A stretch of 64,000 nt of DNA from contig NRSV01000033.1 of assembly GCA_002286855.1 (NCBI GenBank), positions 310,001-374,000 of the forward strand, given 5' to 3'. This DNA comes from Bipolaris cookei (lineage: Eukaryota; Ascomycota; Dothideomycetes; Pleosporales; Pleosporaceae). Positions 37,143 to 47,487 of this stretch are shown here, piece by piece (within the stretch, counting starts at the first letter, position 1; each line of letters begins with the position of its first letter). Made by a program: the position numbers and the translations under genes. The notes beneath the pieces were generated by a model. The model worked only from the letters and a program-made list of their open reading frames with translations. It made no database searches and had not been told where the DNA came from.

Positions 37143-37349
37143 TTACCTTTCAGTATCACTTCGACTCTCTTCTCCACTGGTTCTGTTAACCCTGTTAGCC
37201 CCCAACTCAACACTCTTATCTTCCTTCTGCCCCATGAGTCCCTCATCCTTGATGAACAGACACCCTATCAGACACAGCACCATGAACGGTACATTCATAA
37301 TAAACACCGTCCGACTAGCCGTCGCATACGCTTTCAAGATGAGCCGAAC
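37143..37349 (-). pseudogene. Disconnected 3' coding end of the DHA14 exporter
   Basis: These 68 sense codons plus a stop lie in the same frame as the transporter, directly behind its TAG. They encode AYATASRTVFIMN, a hydrophobic helix, FIKDEGL and a polar Ser/Glu/Arg tail as in full-length DHA14 proteins. The preserved frame and hydrophobicity indicate a recent nonsense change or readthrough, not a random continuation. Confidence 0.55.
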
Positions 37350-38953
37350 CTACCCATCATTCATTGTCTCAAACGGTGGCGTATCATACGAGCTGAGCAT
37401 CAAACCACGAAACTCGACCGGCATAACACTATATAGCGAATTCTGGAGTGCCGCCGCCGAAACCGCCAGACCGACTGCACCGCCAAGACTCCGGATGAAA
37501 TTGCGGTTGGAGATGACGATTGCACGATGAGCTTTTGAACAATGTGCTTGTAGCGCGACGAGCACGGGCTGAAAGACTGCACCAATACCAATGCCCTGGA
37601 CGGTGAGGATGAGTGCAATAGCCCATAGCGGTGTGTCGAGCGAGAAGATGCATGTTAGTCCTACGCCAAGGGTCCACAGGAAAAGACCGGTCCAGATGAC
37701 TTCGCCGTAGCGCCCGAAGCGTGACATGTACTGGCCCGAGACGATGGAAGAAAGAGTCTGCGAACCAGAAATGGGGAGCATTAGACAAGCGGAGGTGAGA
37801 GGAGAGAGGCGGCGGGCGTTTTCCATAAAGAGGGGGAGGTAGTAAGTTTGCGAATAGGCGACCATTCCGAAGAGGAAGTTTTGGATAAGCATGACAGATA
37901 CGGGGCCGGATTTGAAGAGAGTTACTAGATTAGTAGACAGGTGCATTAGTACAGGATCTGAAAATGGCGTTCGGGGAGGGAACAAACGTACGCGGCATCA
38001 TAGGTAGCACCGCTACACTATGCTCAATGTACACGAAAACGAGCACACAGCATCCCCCAATAACCAGCATGGAAACCACCATCGGTGAGTCCCACTCGAA
38101 ATAATCACCACCCCCTGCAATCGGGATAAGCAGCAGCAACAACGCTGCACTCCCAAAAAATATGCCCCCGTAATCAATCCTCTTCATCACCGTCTTCACA
38201 TCCGCTCTGGGTTGATGCACCGGTGTCGGCAGCACAAACAAACACAAGACCGCGCAAACCGCCGCAATAGGACTCAGCAACCAAAAGAACCCGCGCCACG
38301 TACTCTTTTGTACAAACGCCGCAGCGATAAACGGTCCAGACATGTTGCCCATCCCAACACAAGCACCAATCATACCCTGCCACTTCCCCCGCTCTTTCAA
38401 CGTAACGATATCGGAAACGATCATGGCAGAGAGCGACACAACGCCCCCGTTCGCCACACCAGACAGAGAGCGGAATACGTAGAGCATGGTTGCGTTGAGG
38501 GCGAGACCGCAGAGGAGAGAGGAGACGGAGAGGAGGGCTAGGGCGGTTAGGAGGACGGATTTCCTACCTTTGAACCCCCACAGAAAGACTCCTGTTAGCT
38601 TTTTCCCTCTTTTTCTTTCTTTTTGACATATTGATGGAAGTAGGAAGGGCATATTACGTACCGAACAAATCGCTCATCCGCCCATACAAAACATGAAAAA
38701 TCGTATTCGCAATCAGCGCACTGGTGCCCGCCCAGCTAATCGTGTCTTCAGCGTTGAGTTCACGGCCGATGGTCGAGAGTGCGACGCCGATGCCTGTTTG
38801 GTCAATGAAGCAGACTACGTGCGAGACGGCGAGGGCGGAGAAGATGATGACGAGTTTTTTGTGGGGGAGATGATTGATTTGGTGGAGGATGATGGCGTCC
38901 GCGGCTGTTCGACGCTCGGCTATTGTTGGGGGAGCTGCTGTCCACAATGGCAT
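37350..38953 (-). CDS. DHA14-type MFS drug/metabolite exporter, truncated by an in-frame TAG
   Basis: A proton-coupled exporter with 14 predicted helices. Exons are 38953-38662, 38591-37992 and 37924-37350 (488 residues). The 70- and 67-nt introns have GTACGT donors; the second ends TCTACTAATCTAG. Motifs: FIDQTGIGVALSTIGREL (helix 1), LYGRMSDLFG, GRKSVLL (motif A), GVANGGVVSLSAMIVSDIVTLKERGKWQG and GMGNMSGPFIAAAF (motif C region). The frame stops at TAG 37352-37350 after ETMNDG. The same frame then continues for 68 sense codons with the expected last helix (VFIMNVPFMVLCLIGCLFIKDEGL) to a stop at 37143. No convincing intron removes the TAG. So either the gene lost its last helix, or the stop is bypassed. 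Whether the product still transports is unknown. Confidence 0.75.
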
Positions 38954-39816
38954 CTTGAGTGTATTTTGTGGACAAGGAATGGACGAGATTTCTGCACTGT
39001 AGAGCGGTGATAGGGAGACAATTGCGGGTTTGAAGGCGTGGTTGCTGTTCACTCATCAATGTGGGTGTGGTTTTGCTTGAGATAGTCGGTGCGGTGGTGT
39101 AGGACAGCAGGTTGCCTGGTTTTTTTTTCGAAGCGGAGGCAGTAGTATGCGGCATTGAATTTTGTTGCTATACTCGCTAGGAAGATAGTTGTGAAGACTT
39201 TGTTTGGTTCAGCTTCGGCCAATGGCATTGGAATGGGCAAGGCAATGACAGGGTAGCTACAAGTCCCTTCGTTTTTCTTCCCCCAGTAGTATTGGAGGGA
39301 TTTCGAAAAGGTGGTCCAGGGTTCTTCATATCATCGCTTTGAAAAGAACAGTATGTGGGGATTCGCGCCCAATCTATCCTAAAGGGCGTGGGACCCGCGA
39401 GAATCGTTCCTGGTTGGGAAGTCGCATGGTTATCCCACACTGAGGATGCGACAGTTACAGATTAGTTGACCCCCTCTCCAATAGTTCATCAGACATATCC
39501 ATCAACATGCTGTAACAAAGTATAAGTAGCGGACATAGAATCTACTATATCTTTCTTGAGGTACTTAAAGCTGCATCATGGCAAAATCAGTAGCACGTGC
39601 ACATCAGTGTTGTCTTTAGGCATTTAGAATAGAGTGATGATATTTCAACAGATTAGAACATCATGATTTCAAAGCTAAAAGCTTATGGACGTCGACTTTA
39701 CATATTCACACCATTCCCGACGTATTGTCGATAGCAATAGTATGCCCTGATGCGATCAAATATCCTGGCTGATATTCTGGAGGTATCCGAGCAAGGAGCT
39801 TTGAATCGTGTGTTGT
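38954..39816. other. Intergenic, no gene seen
   Basis: Promoter of the exporter. ORFs opposite and upstream have no domain; an in-frame upstream Met at 39052 is a possible earlier start but the sequence after it looks like leader. Confidence 0.4.
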
Positions 39817-40954
39817 TCACTCTATATTCCGACTTTGACTAATGTCACGGTATCGAGGAACACGAGGCTCGGAAGTATTTGAGAGTGACGATGCGCCTAA
39901 AGCAGCGCTGATATCGATGGTGCCAGTGCTGATACTAAGATATAGTCTAGTAGTTTTAAATTCTATGTGTACGTTCCACATATGAACTTTATAAGTCCTA
40001 AGGCAGACGCCGCGGTTTAGATTCCAAATCTTCATTTTTGCCATCAGCCGATCCAGATGCAAGAAGCGCCGAAACATGAGAGATGGCTATTGAGAAGATC
40101 ATTTCGCTATGACCCTCCAACGTGTGGAGTCTCTCGCCATTACTAGTGTTCCAATTATGAATTGCGGGGCTGGAAGATGACAATGCTAGCTGGGCCAAGT
40201 CGTGGGACATGGCTGCCAATGTGACAAAAATTCTTTTCTTCCGGATGTTATGATACGTGAAGTTTTAGATGCACCTGCCATAACATGGCGCCAGATCGAC
40301 ATCGACAACGCCCGCTAGAAAGTATGCTTTGTCTTCAGGACATGTAGTATGCCGATACTCTACCGCAGCCGATAGCTGACACTGAACTGAGACAACGCAT
40401 CTCCTTGCAGCGCTAGATACGGGATCCCAGTAGCCTCATGCACTTGTTGTATTAGCGATTTTCTATCACCGAGATTCTCCCATTTTTGTGAGAAGAACTC
40501 GACCGAGCTGGGTGCGAGAAGCTCCTGGAGTGTCCAGCCTCGAGTGAACCATTCGCTTTTTTGGACTTCGGATGTTTGCGGGCCGCATGCTGGGGTGGTG
40601 TCCAGAGGTTGGGCTCGAGACATCCGACATATAGACATAACATCAAGCCGAGTCCCAGTACCAGCGAAAAATGGACTGGATAGCTAGTGACAGCTCAGCC
40701 TTGTTTGCTTTATTCATGCAGCAAGTATCGACCCAGAAATACTGTAAGCCATCTCACTGTGCTTGTTTCCCGCAGAGGCAAATCTTCTCATAGCCAAGCT
40801 TATCCTCGCCCGCATTCCCTTGCAAATCTTGGAAGGCTACTTCTGTCCCTTCCGCTCCCCACCTGTGCGAAAGTATCGCATACGGTGGCTTGTTGTCCTC
40901 GTCAAATTTGGCGAAAGAGCGGTTTCCATTTTCTCCAACCTTGAGAAGACTCAT
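39817..40954 (-). pseudogene. Relic of a HET-domain / WD40 (HET-E-like NLR) gene, NACHT part missing
   Basis: HNWD proteins such as HET-E join a HET effector domain, a NACHT switch and WD40 repeats, and act in non-self recognition. The relic starts at ATG 40954 (MSLLKV). It runs through PPYAILSHRWG and GYEKICLCGKQAQ into TGA 40756-40754 where Arg is expected. It continues in frame (YFWVDTCC, KAELSLAIQSIFRWYWDSA) to a second TGA at 40645-40643, again at an Arg position (CYVYMSDV follows). A frameshift leads to WFTRGWTLQELLAPSSVEFF and TGIPYLALQG; another gives TTCPEDKAYFLAG. From 40219 the sequence is WD40-like (NTSNGERLHTLEGHSEMIFS, LLASGSADGK, KIWNLNRG). No NACHT sequence lies between. Clearly non-functional. 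Confidence 0.8.
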
Positions 40955-42360
40955 CCTTTTGTATTGAAACAAGGTCTGCGCATCTAGCAGGAACGAATCG
41001 CAGGAGGATCAGCGCTGTAGCCTAGTAGCAAGAGCGTGCAGTGGCAAGGCTACTATCTGGCAAGATCTTCGCACCCTCGGCAATATCGATAGGAAAAGAT
41101 AGGATATAAATATCCAGCACTATATTATCACAAGGAAGAGACACAGGTTGCAATAGCGTTTTTGAGCTGGGATGGTGTCTTGCTATTGTGTCTTGTTGGT
41201 TCCTGATTAGTTCCAGCTTCATCTCATGTACAAACAGATTGTTAATTGTTTCTTTTGATTGTTTCTTTGTTCGTACGCCCATATTAGGTGCGTTCATCTC
41301 ATGTAGTTTAGAATCATCTCATGCATTCATTCTCAATTCAACATGTTTTACTACATAAATGTAGTGGGGGCATCGTATCACACCCCAGGCGGGGTACTAG
41401 GCACAACCGGATGCATGAGCCAGAATAGTGGACACAAGGCGTGTGTCAACCTGCTCCAGAGTAGCTTTTAGCTTTTATGTCCATACATACACAGTAAAGT
41501 CAATCCACGTGACTGCTGGTCCATGAGTACCGCGAAAGTGCACCTGCACTAATCACGTGGCTAGCTAACCAATTGATGCGCCATATGAATACTCTTGCGT
41601 AACCAGATTGGCACTCATGTTACGGCAATTGTCGCGTTGGCAGTGAATACACGTTGATAGGCGATTTTCCATTTCTGTTGGGACATATATTGGAATCGAG
41701 CTGATGACACCAGTCTTACCTCGGTCTTGCTACGGGAATACAAGTGTCAGCAAGGGCATACGCGTCTCAGCAGGGGAACACGTTTCAGCAGTTGCAGCCT
41801 TGCCTGCTATTATTGAGTATATAGCTACGTCGATAGCCCATCAGCTAGTTGAATGAATCAAGTTTTCATTTTAGTGTTTTATGCAACTGCAGTTGTTTGA
41901 CTTAATTAAGGCCTTTGTCGTGCCAACAATTTTCACAAGGAATCCACACAATCAGCAAGATAGTTAAATGAAAGATTCAAAAGACATGATATGAATTTAT
42001 TCAGGCTATCCATTCCTCATTACATCTTGAGATATACCCTTTACCGCCCCGCCACAAAAGGGCGAGTCGCACATGTACAAGAACGACTTGAATACATGCA
42101 TGAGATAGTAAACGCCCCCATACTACCACTTACCATGGTAGGCCCTGGGAGAAAACAACAGCAGCACTTATTTCCTAGGACGCCCAGCTAAAAAAATCCA
42201 AAACTACCTTTTTTGCCGCAAACGAACATACAGAGCTGACGCGACTATGGTATCTAACAACAGAGTGAAACAAATATCGGTCTCGAAACGCCATTTTGCG
42301 CCAGGCACGGAATAGTATTGATTATGATTGAGGCCAAGAAAAGACAGATGGATGAGGGTC
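40955..42360. other. Intergenic, no gene seen
   Basis: Flank of the HET relic and the 3' flank of pds5. Three imperfect 20-bp units with the core TCAGCA lie at 41741-41800. Two CACGTG sites occur near 41508 and 41557. Confidence 0.4.
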
Positions 42361-45300
42361 TCAGGCACGAGCGCGACCGCTGCGCCGGACAATAGGCGTG
42401 CCATTGGCAGTTGGGCTTGACGGGACTGCCGCTGCAGTTCCATTTGCCTTGGCCCTAGTTGCTCTGGCTTTCGTCGCGCTCTTCGCTGATTTGGGTGGTG
42501 TGTCTTCTTTGGCCGGCTCAGCAGCTTTGCGCTTTTGAGCAGGAGAAGACTTGACACCGTTGGTCTTGTCTGCAGCTTTGCCTCTGGTTGATTTTCTGAC
42601 CAGCGCGGGTTCGGGCTCAGGCTCAGCATCTGAAGAAGGCTCGGATGCCTCCGCAGTGGCTTCGGCTTCCTGTTCAGTCGGTGTCTCTGTATCAGCCATC
42701 TCCACATCTTCTTCAGGTGCAGGGCTTGATTTGTCCTCAGCCTCTTCATCTTCAGAAGCATCCGCGTCATCTTCGTCACTTGATACCTCAACATAGCTCT
42801 TGTGCACAGTGCTCCGCCGATCGCTCTTCCTGCGGGGACCACTTGATGGAACAACACCACCGTCAACGTCGCTTGCATCATCATCGTCACCGCTTCTCCT
42901 CTTCTTCTTGGGTGTCTTTACGGGTCGATCTGCTTTGGTCTTCTTCTCTTTAATAGGTCGCTCGCCCTTAGCCTTCTTACGTGGCTTCTCTGCACCTTCC
43001 GAGGCTTTCCGTTTCTTATTTCGGATGTATTTACGAACAAGGGGGTCGAGCTCGTCCACCAAGTCTTCTCCGATCCATGTCTTCATTGCAATTTCTTGTG
43101 CCCGCTCATGACTTTCAAGAGGTCGGAAGATTCCAGACGGGAGTTTCATCTTCCCTGGGTACAACTGCATGGTCCAGTTGTTTTGCTCTTCCCATGAGCG
43201 GATTAGAGCTTGGGCCAAATCAGACAGGATATACAGATTCTCATCAGCCTGTCGTGAAGGCGAAATGCCGTCTGCAACGCCTTTGACACGTTGAGCAACG
43301 TGGAAGATGAGAGGCAAACTTTCTTCGGTTGCTACGCACTTTAGATAGTACAGGATGTACTCCGACATGAGTTTCAGCGTATCATCTTCAGTGTCAAAAT
43401 CCGGGTGGTGGGCGAGTAAACTCAACAATCTCGCAAACACCGACTCGAGAACCGTTTCTTTTCGTGCAGCAAAGGCAGCGCGGCGTGCACGAATCCAGGT
43501 CATTGTGCCGTTTTTGATGTTCTTGTCCGGATCGTGCGCGAGGAAAAAGAGTATGGTATAGAAGCGGGGAGGAAGACGACCTTGGCCAAGGTACTTCATC
43601 AGCTTATCAGCAAAGCCTTTGCGTACTTGGGTACAAGGGTCGTGCGTCACAAGGGCCAGTTGAACAAAGTTTGCAGGTGTCAAGAAGAGGTCGAGCCGCT
43701 TATGGCAAGAAAGCTTGAGCAGGGAGTTGGCTGCAAGGAGGCGCTGACGCGACTTGTGTGCAGCCGGAGTGCTGTCGTCGGTGGATCCTTCACCATTGTT
43801 CTGCACAAGGCGATTCAATAGGGTGTATGTATCCTGCACAACCTCCTTGGAGGTCGCTTCGGCAGGTAACGAGCGGAGTCGGTTGACGAGAATCTTGATG
43901 GCCCAGGATCGACCTTGAATATCGGCATCGGGTGTTTCCATCCATTCGGCATCAGCTTCGGCGGATGTTGCGTGTGGTTTTTGAAGGACTTCCTGAATCG
44001 CAACTTCAATCACTGCATCCATCTCATCTTCGCAATCTGACTGGGCAAGCAGAACTAATTGGCTGAGCGCAGCCAGCTTTGTAAGCCAATGTGCACCGCC
44101 ATACTCGAAGCCTTTGATGCTCTTGGTGAGAATCTCTTTTGCGTGCATTTCCTTCTTATCGTCGCTATTCATGATGATGGTAATTGCATGTTTGGCAGCT
44201 TGTGGAGGTGTGCCGTAGAATGCAAAGTTCAAGAAACTCTGCACTAATTTTCGGCTGTCCTTGCCGTTCATGGGAATATCCGTGGGAAATTTCCTTGCAA
44301 ATGCGGCGCAAGCCTTCAAGTCATCCACAGCACCAGGAGGGTTCGGCTTGGTCGCCGTCGGCGCTTCGCTCTCAAGTGTCTTGCATAGATCTTTCACATG
44401 GGTGGAAAACACCTTAGGATGCTTTGTAGAGATCTCCTTTAGAAGTTCATGAGCAGTGGCACCGAGGCCCTTGTTGTCGGTTCTAGTGAACTCAATAACA
44501 GCCGGGACATGGCTCTTGCTGTAACACAATAGGCTGACACGATAAAGGAGTGGGGTGAGGGTATCAAGCAGAGATGCACCAGGTCCATCCTCGATCCTCT
44601 TCCTAAGCTCCTTGATCGACCTGTAAACCTTGCGGTAGTCACTGGCTGGGTCCATGCAAAAGCGTATGAGGGCATAGGCGCGGCGATCATGGGTCTTGGC
44701 AAACCTCCAAAGATCGTCCCTGACCCTAGTCGAGTCCGGGAGTGTCTTTGCGTAATAGGCAATGAGGCCTTCGAGGTTGGTTGTAACATCCTTTCCGCTC
44801 TTGTCAGTCACGCCGCCATTGTATTCTTCACACAACTTCAGGAAATGCTCCATGTACTTTGCGCCTGGGCCTTGGTTTCCTTGCTTGGCAAAGAAAACCT
44901 TTTTAGCCTTTTCTTCAAGCCCATTGACAAGGACGAGTTGCCTCTCGGTCCTAATCTTGTCCAAGTCTGCTTCCGTGTAATTCTGTTCGTTCGCTGTTTG
45001 GCTATCCTTGACGACCTGTGAGTTCGCAACAGGTGCTGCCTTTGCCTTTAGAGGCGGGTATCCGAGAGGGAGCAACGAATCGTACAACGCCAAGTCGACT
45101 TGGACGTTGATTTCAAGATCGTTTACGTAGCAAGCCTCGAGAATACGTGAAGGGATCGGACCCAAGAGCGACTTGATGATTTCATCGCCCTCAGCAATGG
45201 CACCAGCCGCCACGCCCCAGATCCTACTGAGCAGTTTCATGGACTCGGAGTGGATGACGCTCTTTTTGTCCTTGACACGATCTGCGAGATTGGAAAGGAT

Positions 45301-46904
45301 AGAGCCAGTTTCGGCCATACCACCGTTGCTACCCAGTTTGCGAACGATGTCATTGAACTCAAAGTGTGCAACTGCCTTGACGGCTGCTAGCCGAACCTTT
45401 TCGTCACTGTCAATCAAACATTCAGCAAAATGTTTGAGCAGCTTTTGCTCTTCTTCGAGATCAAGACCGATGCCTCCAGCTGATGTCATTAAAATGCGAC
45501 CAATGCCGGTAGTCCACGAGGCGCGTATGACGGCCAATTTATCGTTTTTGCGCTGAAGGAATGAATGATATGCGACAGGGTATTGTGTAGGAAACGAGTT
45601 GATGGAAACAGGGGTAGTGAGATAATCAAAAGGCCGCGCAGATTCTGTTCGCGATAGACTTTGCGAGGGGTATGCGACTGGATCAAGGTCGGGTAGAGGA
45701 GGAGGGCCTGCCGCGCCAATTCCCGAAATCATATCACCAAAGGTCTCGGTCGCAAGCCGACGAAGCTGTACGTTCTCCGTAGCGAGCTCGTCCTGCAAGT
45801 GCGGAATGATGTCCTGGAGGACACCCGGGCAGCATTTCCACAGCTCGCGCAGTAGGCGATGCGCTTTGTGCGCCTCATTCAAGTCCTCCTCAGAAGGGCC
45901 CTTTGGTAGGTCGTCATCGGCGTCATGAGCTTTGTATGTGGTGCCAGAGTTTGTGAAGTCGACTATGACGGAACTGAAATAGTTGCCAATCAGGCGCGCC
46001 ATCTTATCGGGGAAAGAGTTGCAGACATTCTTGGCCATGTTGTATGCGGGCGGAGCCTCTTTACGACGCAGCGTTGATTGCTTAGCATCCACTTGGATGT
46101 TCTTCTTGCCCTTTGAAGCGCCGAGTGTGATGGGGTCTGCCCAGAGGAACTGTGCGACTATGACATCGACAACATCGTGGGTTACTGATGGGGCCTCGTC
46201 TATGATGGTGGAGAGGACCTCGGTCATGTTGTGCTCAATGTTCTTGCTCAGGTCCTCAGCCTTGGAGGGGCCAGACAGTACGTCGAAGCAGGTGGTGAAA
46301 AGGGCCGAGGTGAGCTGGTCAGAGCCCGGGATCTCGTTGATGAGCAGAATGCTCTTCCATTCGGCGAGCGAGCGCAAGATGTACATGTGCTGGCTGTTGT
46401 ATGGGTGTGAGGGGTCGGCGAGGAGGGGAAGAAGCTTGTGAATAATGACAGAGAAGATTTCCTGGATGTCTATCAGCATACGGGAGAGCCACGGGGCCAA
46501 TGACGGCGTACCTTGAGCTTGGATGCGGGATAGGGCGCATCAGGCGCAAACAGCTTGAGCATGTCCACGATGCAGCACACGGTCCAGGCGCGCACGCCAT
46601 TGTCCTTGTGCTGCAGCAGACTGTGATGGGCGAGTGACTCGGCGACGGGCATGAGCGAGTCGCGGTGGGCCTCTTCCTGGTCGATGGTGCGCAGTTCATC
46701 GAGTAGTGCCTTTAGTCGCGTCAAGAGGTCGCTGACGCCCACTGGCTTGCCTGGGCGGCCAACCAAGGGCTGTTTAAATCGGAGTTTCTTGAGGCCATGC
46801 TGTTCCTCTTCTTCCTGCTGCTGCTGCTGCTCCTCTTCCTGTTGCTCCTCCTCTTGGACAGCTTCAGATGCAGCGGCCGCGCTCCGCCGACTGCGAGGCG
46901 CCAT
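42361..46904 (-). CDS. pds5: Sister chromatid cohesion protein Pds5 (BimD/Spo76)
   Basis: Pds5 binds cohesin at the kleisin and controls both its maintenance and its release by Wapl. Exons are 46904-46512 and 46461-42361 (1497 residues), joined by one 50-nt intron with a TGCTGAT branch. The N-terminus is basic then has a Glu/Gln run (EEEQQEEEQQQQQEEEE), followed by LKKLRFKQPLVGRPGKPVGVSDLLTRLK, the family start. The bulk is HEAT repeats. The C-terminal 250 residues are disordered, alternating Lys-rich and acidic stretches (KRKASEGAEKPRKKAKG, SSDEDDADASEDEEAEDK) and ending RRSGRARA. It is divergent from tti1. Confidence 0.93.
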
Positions 46905-47487
46905 GTCGCGTGGCTGCGCGTGCAATTCAGAGGGTTTGAACAATGGTATGCACCTTCAAGAGCTGGGCCTAATTGAGCGCGTCAAACAGAGCCAGGATGT
47001 GTGGGTGGCCGTGGCCGTGGTGGAGCAGGCTGGCGACGCGGTCGTGGTGGTGATAATGATGTATCAGTAGCGTGACGTGACGAGGTGGTAGAGGAGAACC
47101 GGGGCCGCTGCGACTTTCTGAGCAGTGACGCGCTAGCCATTGGCTAGCCCGGTGGGACGCGACGCACCACCCACTCTTGTCTAGTACTTACTTTACACAT
47201 CATCCTGCCTACCTATCTATAACCCATGATTTCATTCTCCGTCACAGCCACACGCCCCGCATCCACAACAATCATTGCAGCGGATAGATATATGGAGCAG
47301 CCTGCCCTTCCTGGCTGTCCCGACATGCTTGGCTGGCACATTCACCACACTGCACTTCTCTGAGTTTGCCATTCTCCTCACTTAGCAGCTAAAGCCGGTA
47401 GACTATCTGATCAGCACCCTTCTTGCATTTGCTGCATACCCAACCACGGTTGCTTCTTCCTCACCCAAAATCCAACAAACAGACAGC
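46905..47487. promoter_or_regulatory. Divergent pds5 / tti1 promoter with MCB-like and CCAAT elements
   Basis: 583 bp separate the two starts. ACGCG cores (MCB-like) occur at 47128-47132 and 47157-47161. Between them GCTAGCCATTGGCTAGC (47132-47148) is a near-perfect palindrome holding a reverse CCAAT box. MBF controls S-phase genes through ACGCGT, so cell-cycle control of pds5 is plausible; the sites lack the last T of the consensus. Confidence 0.35.

Noticed and set aside
37350..37430. A 78-nt intron (GTGGTT...GAAAG) that would remove the TAG in the DHA14 exporter
   Set aside because: The donor is atypical, no CTRAY branch site lies near the acceptor, and the sequence it would remove aligns with the normal loop before the last helix.
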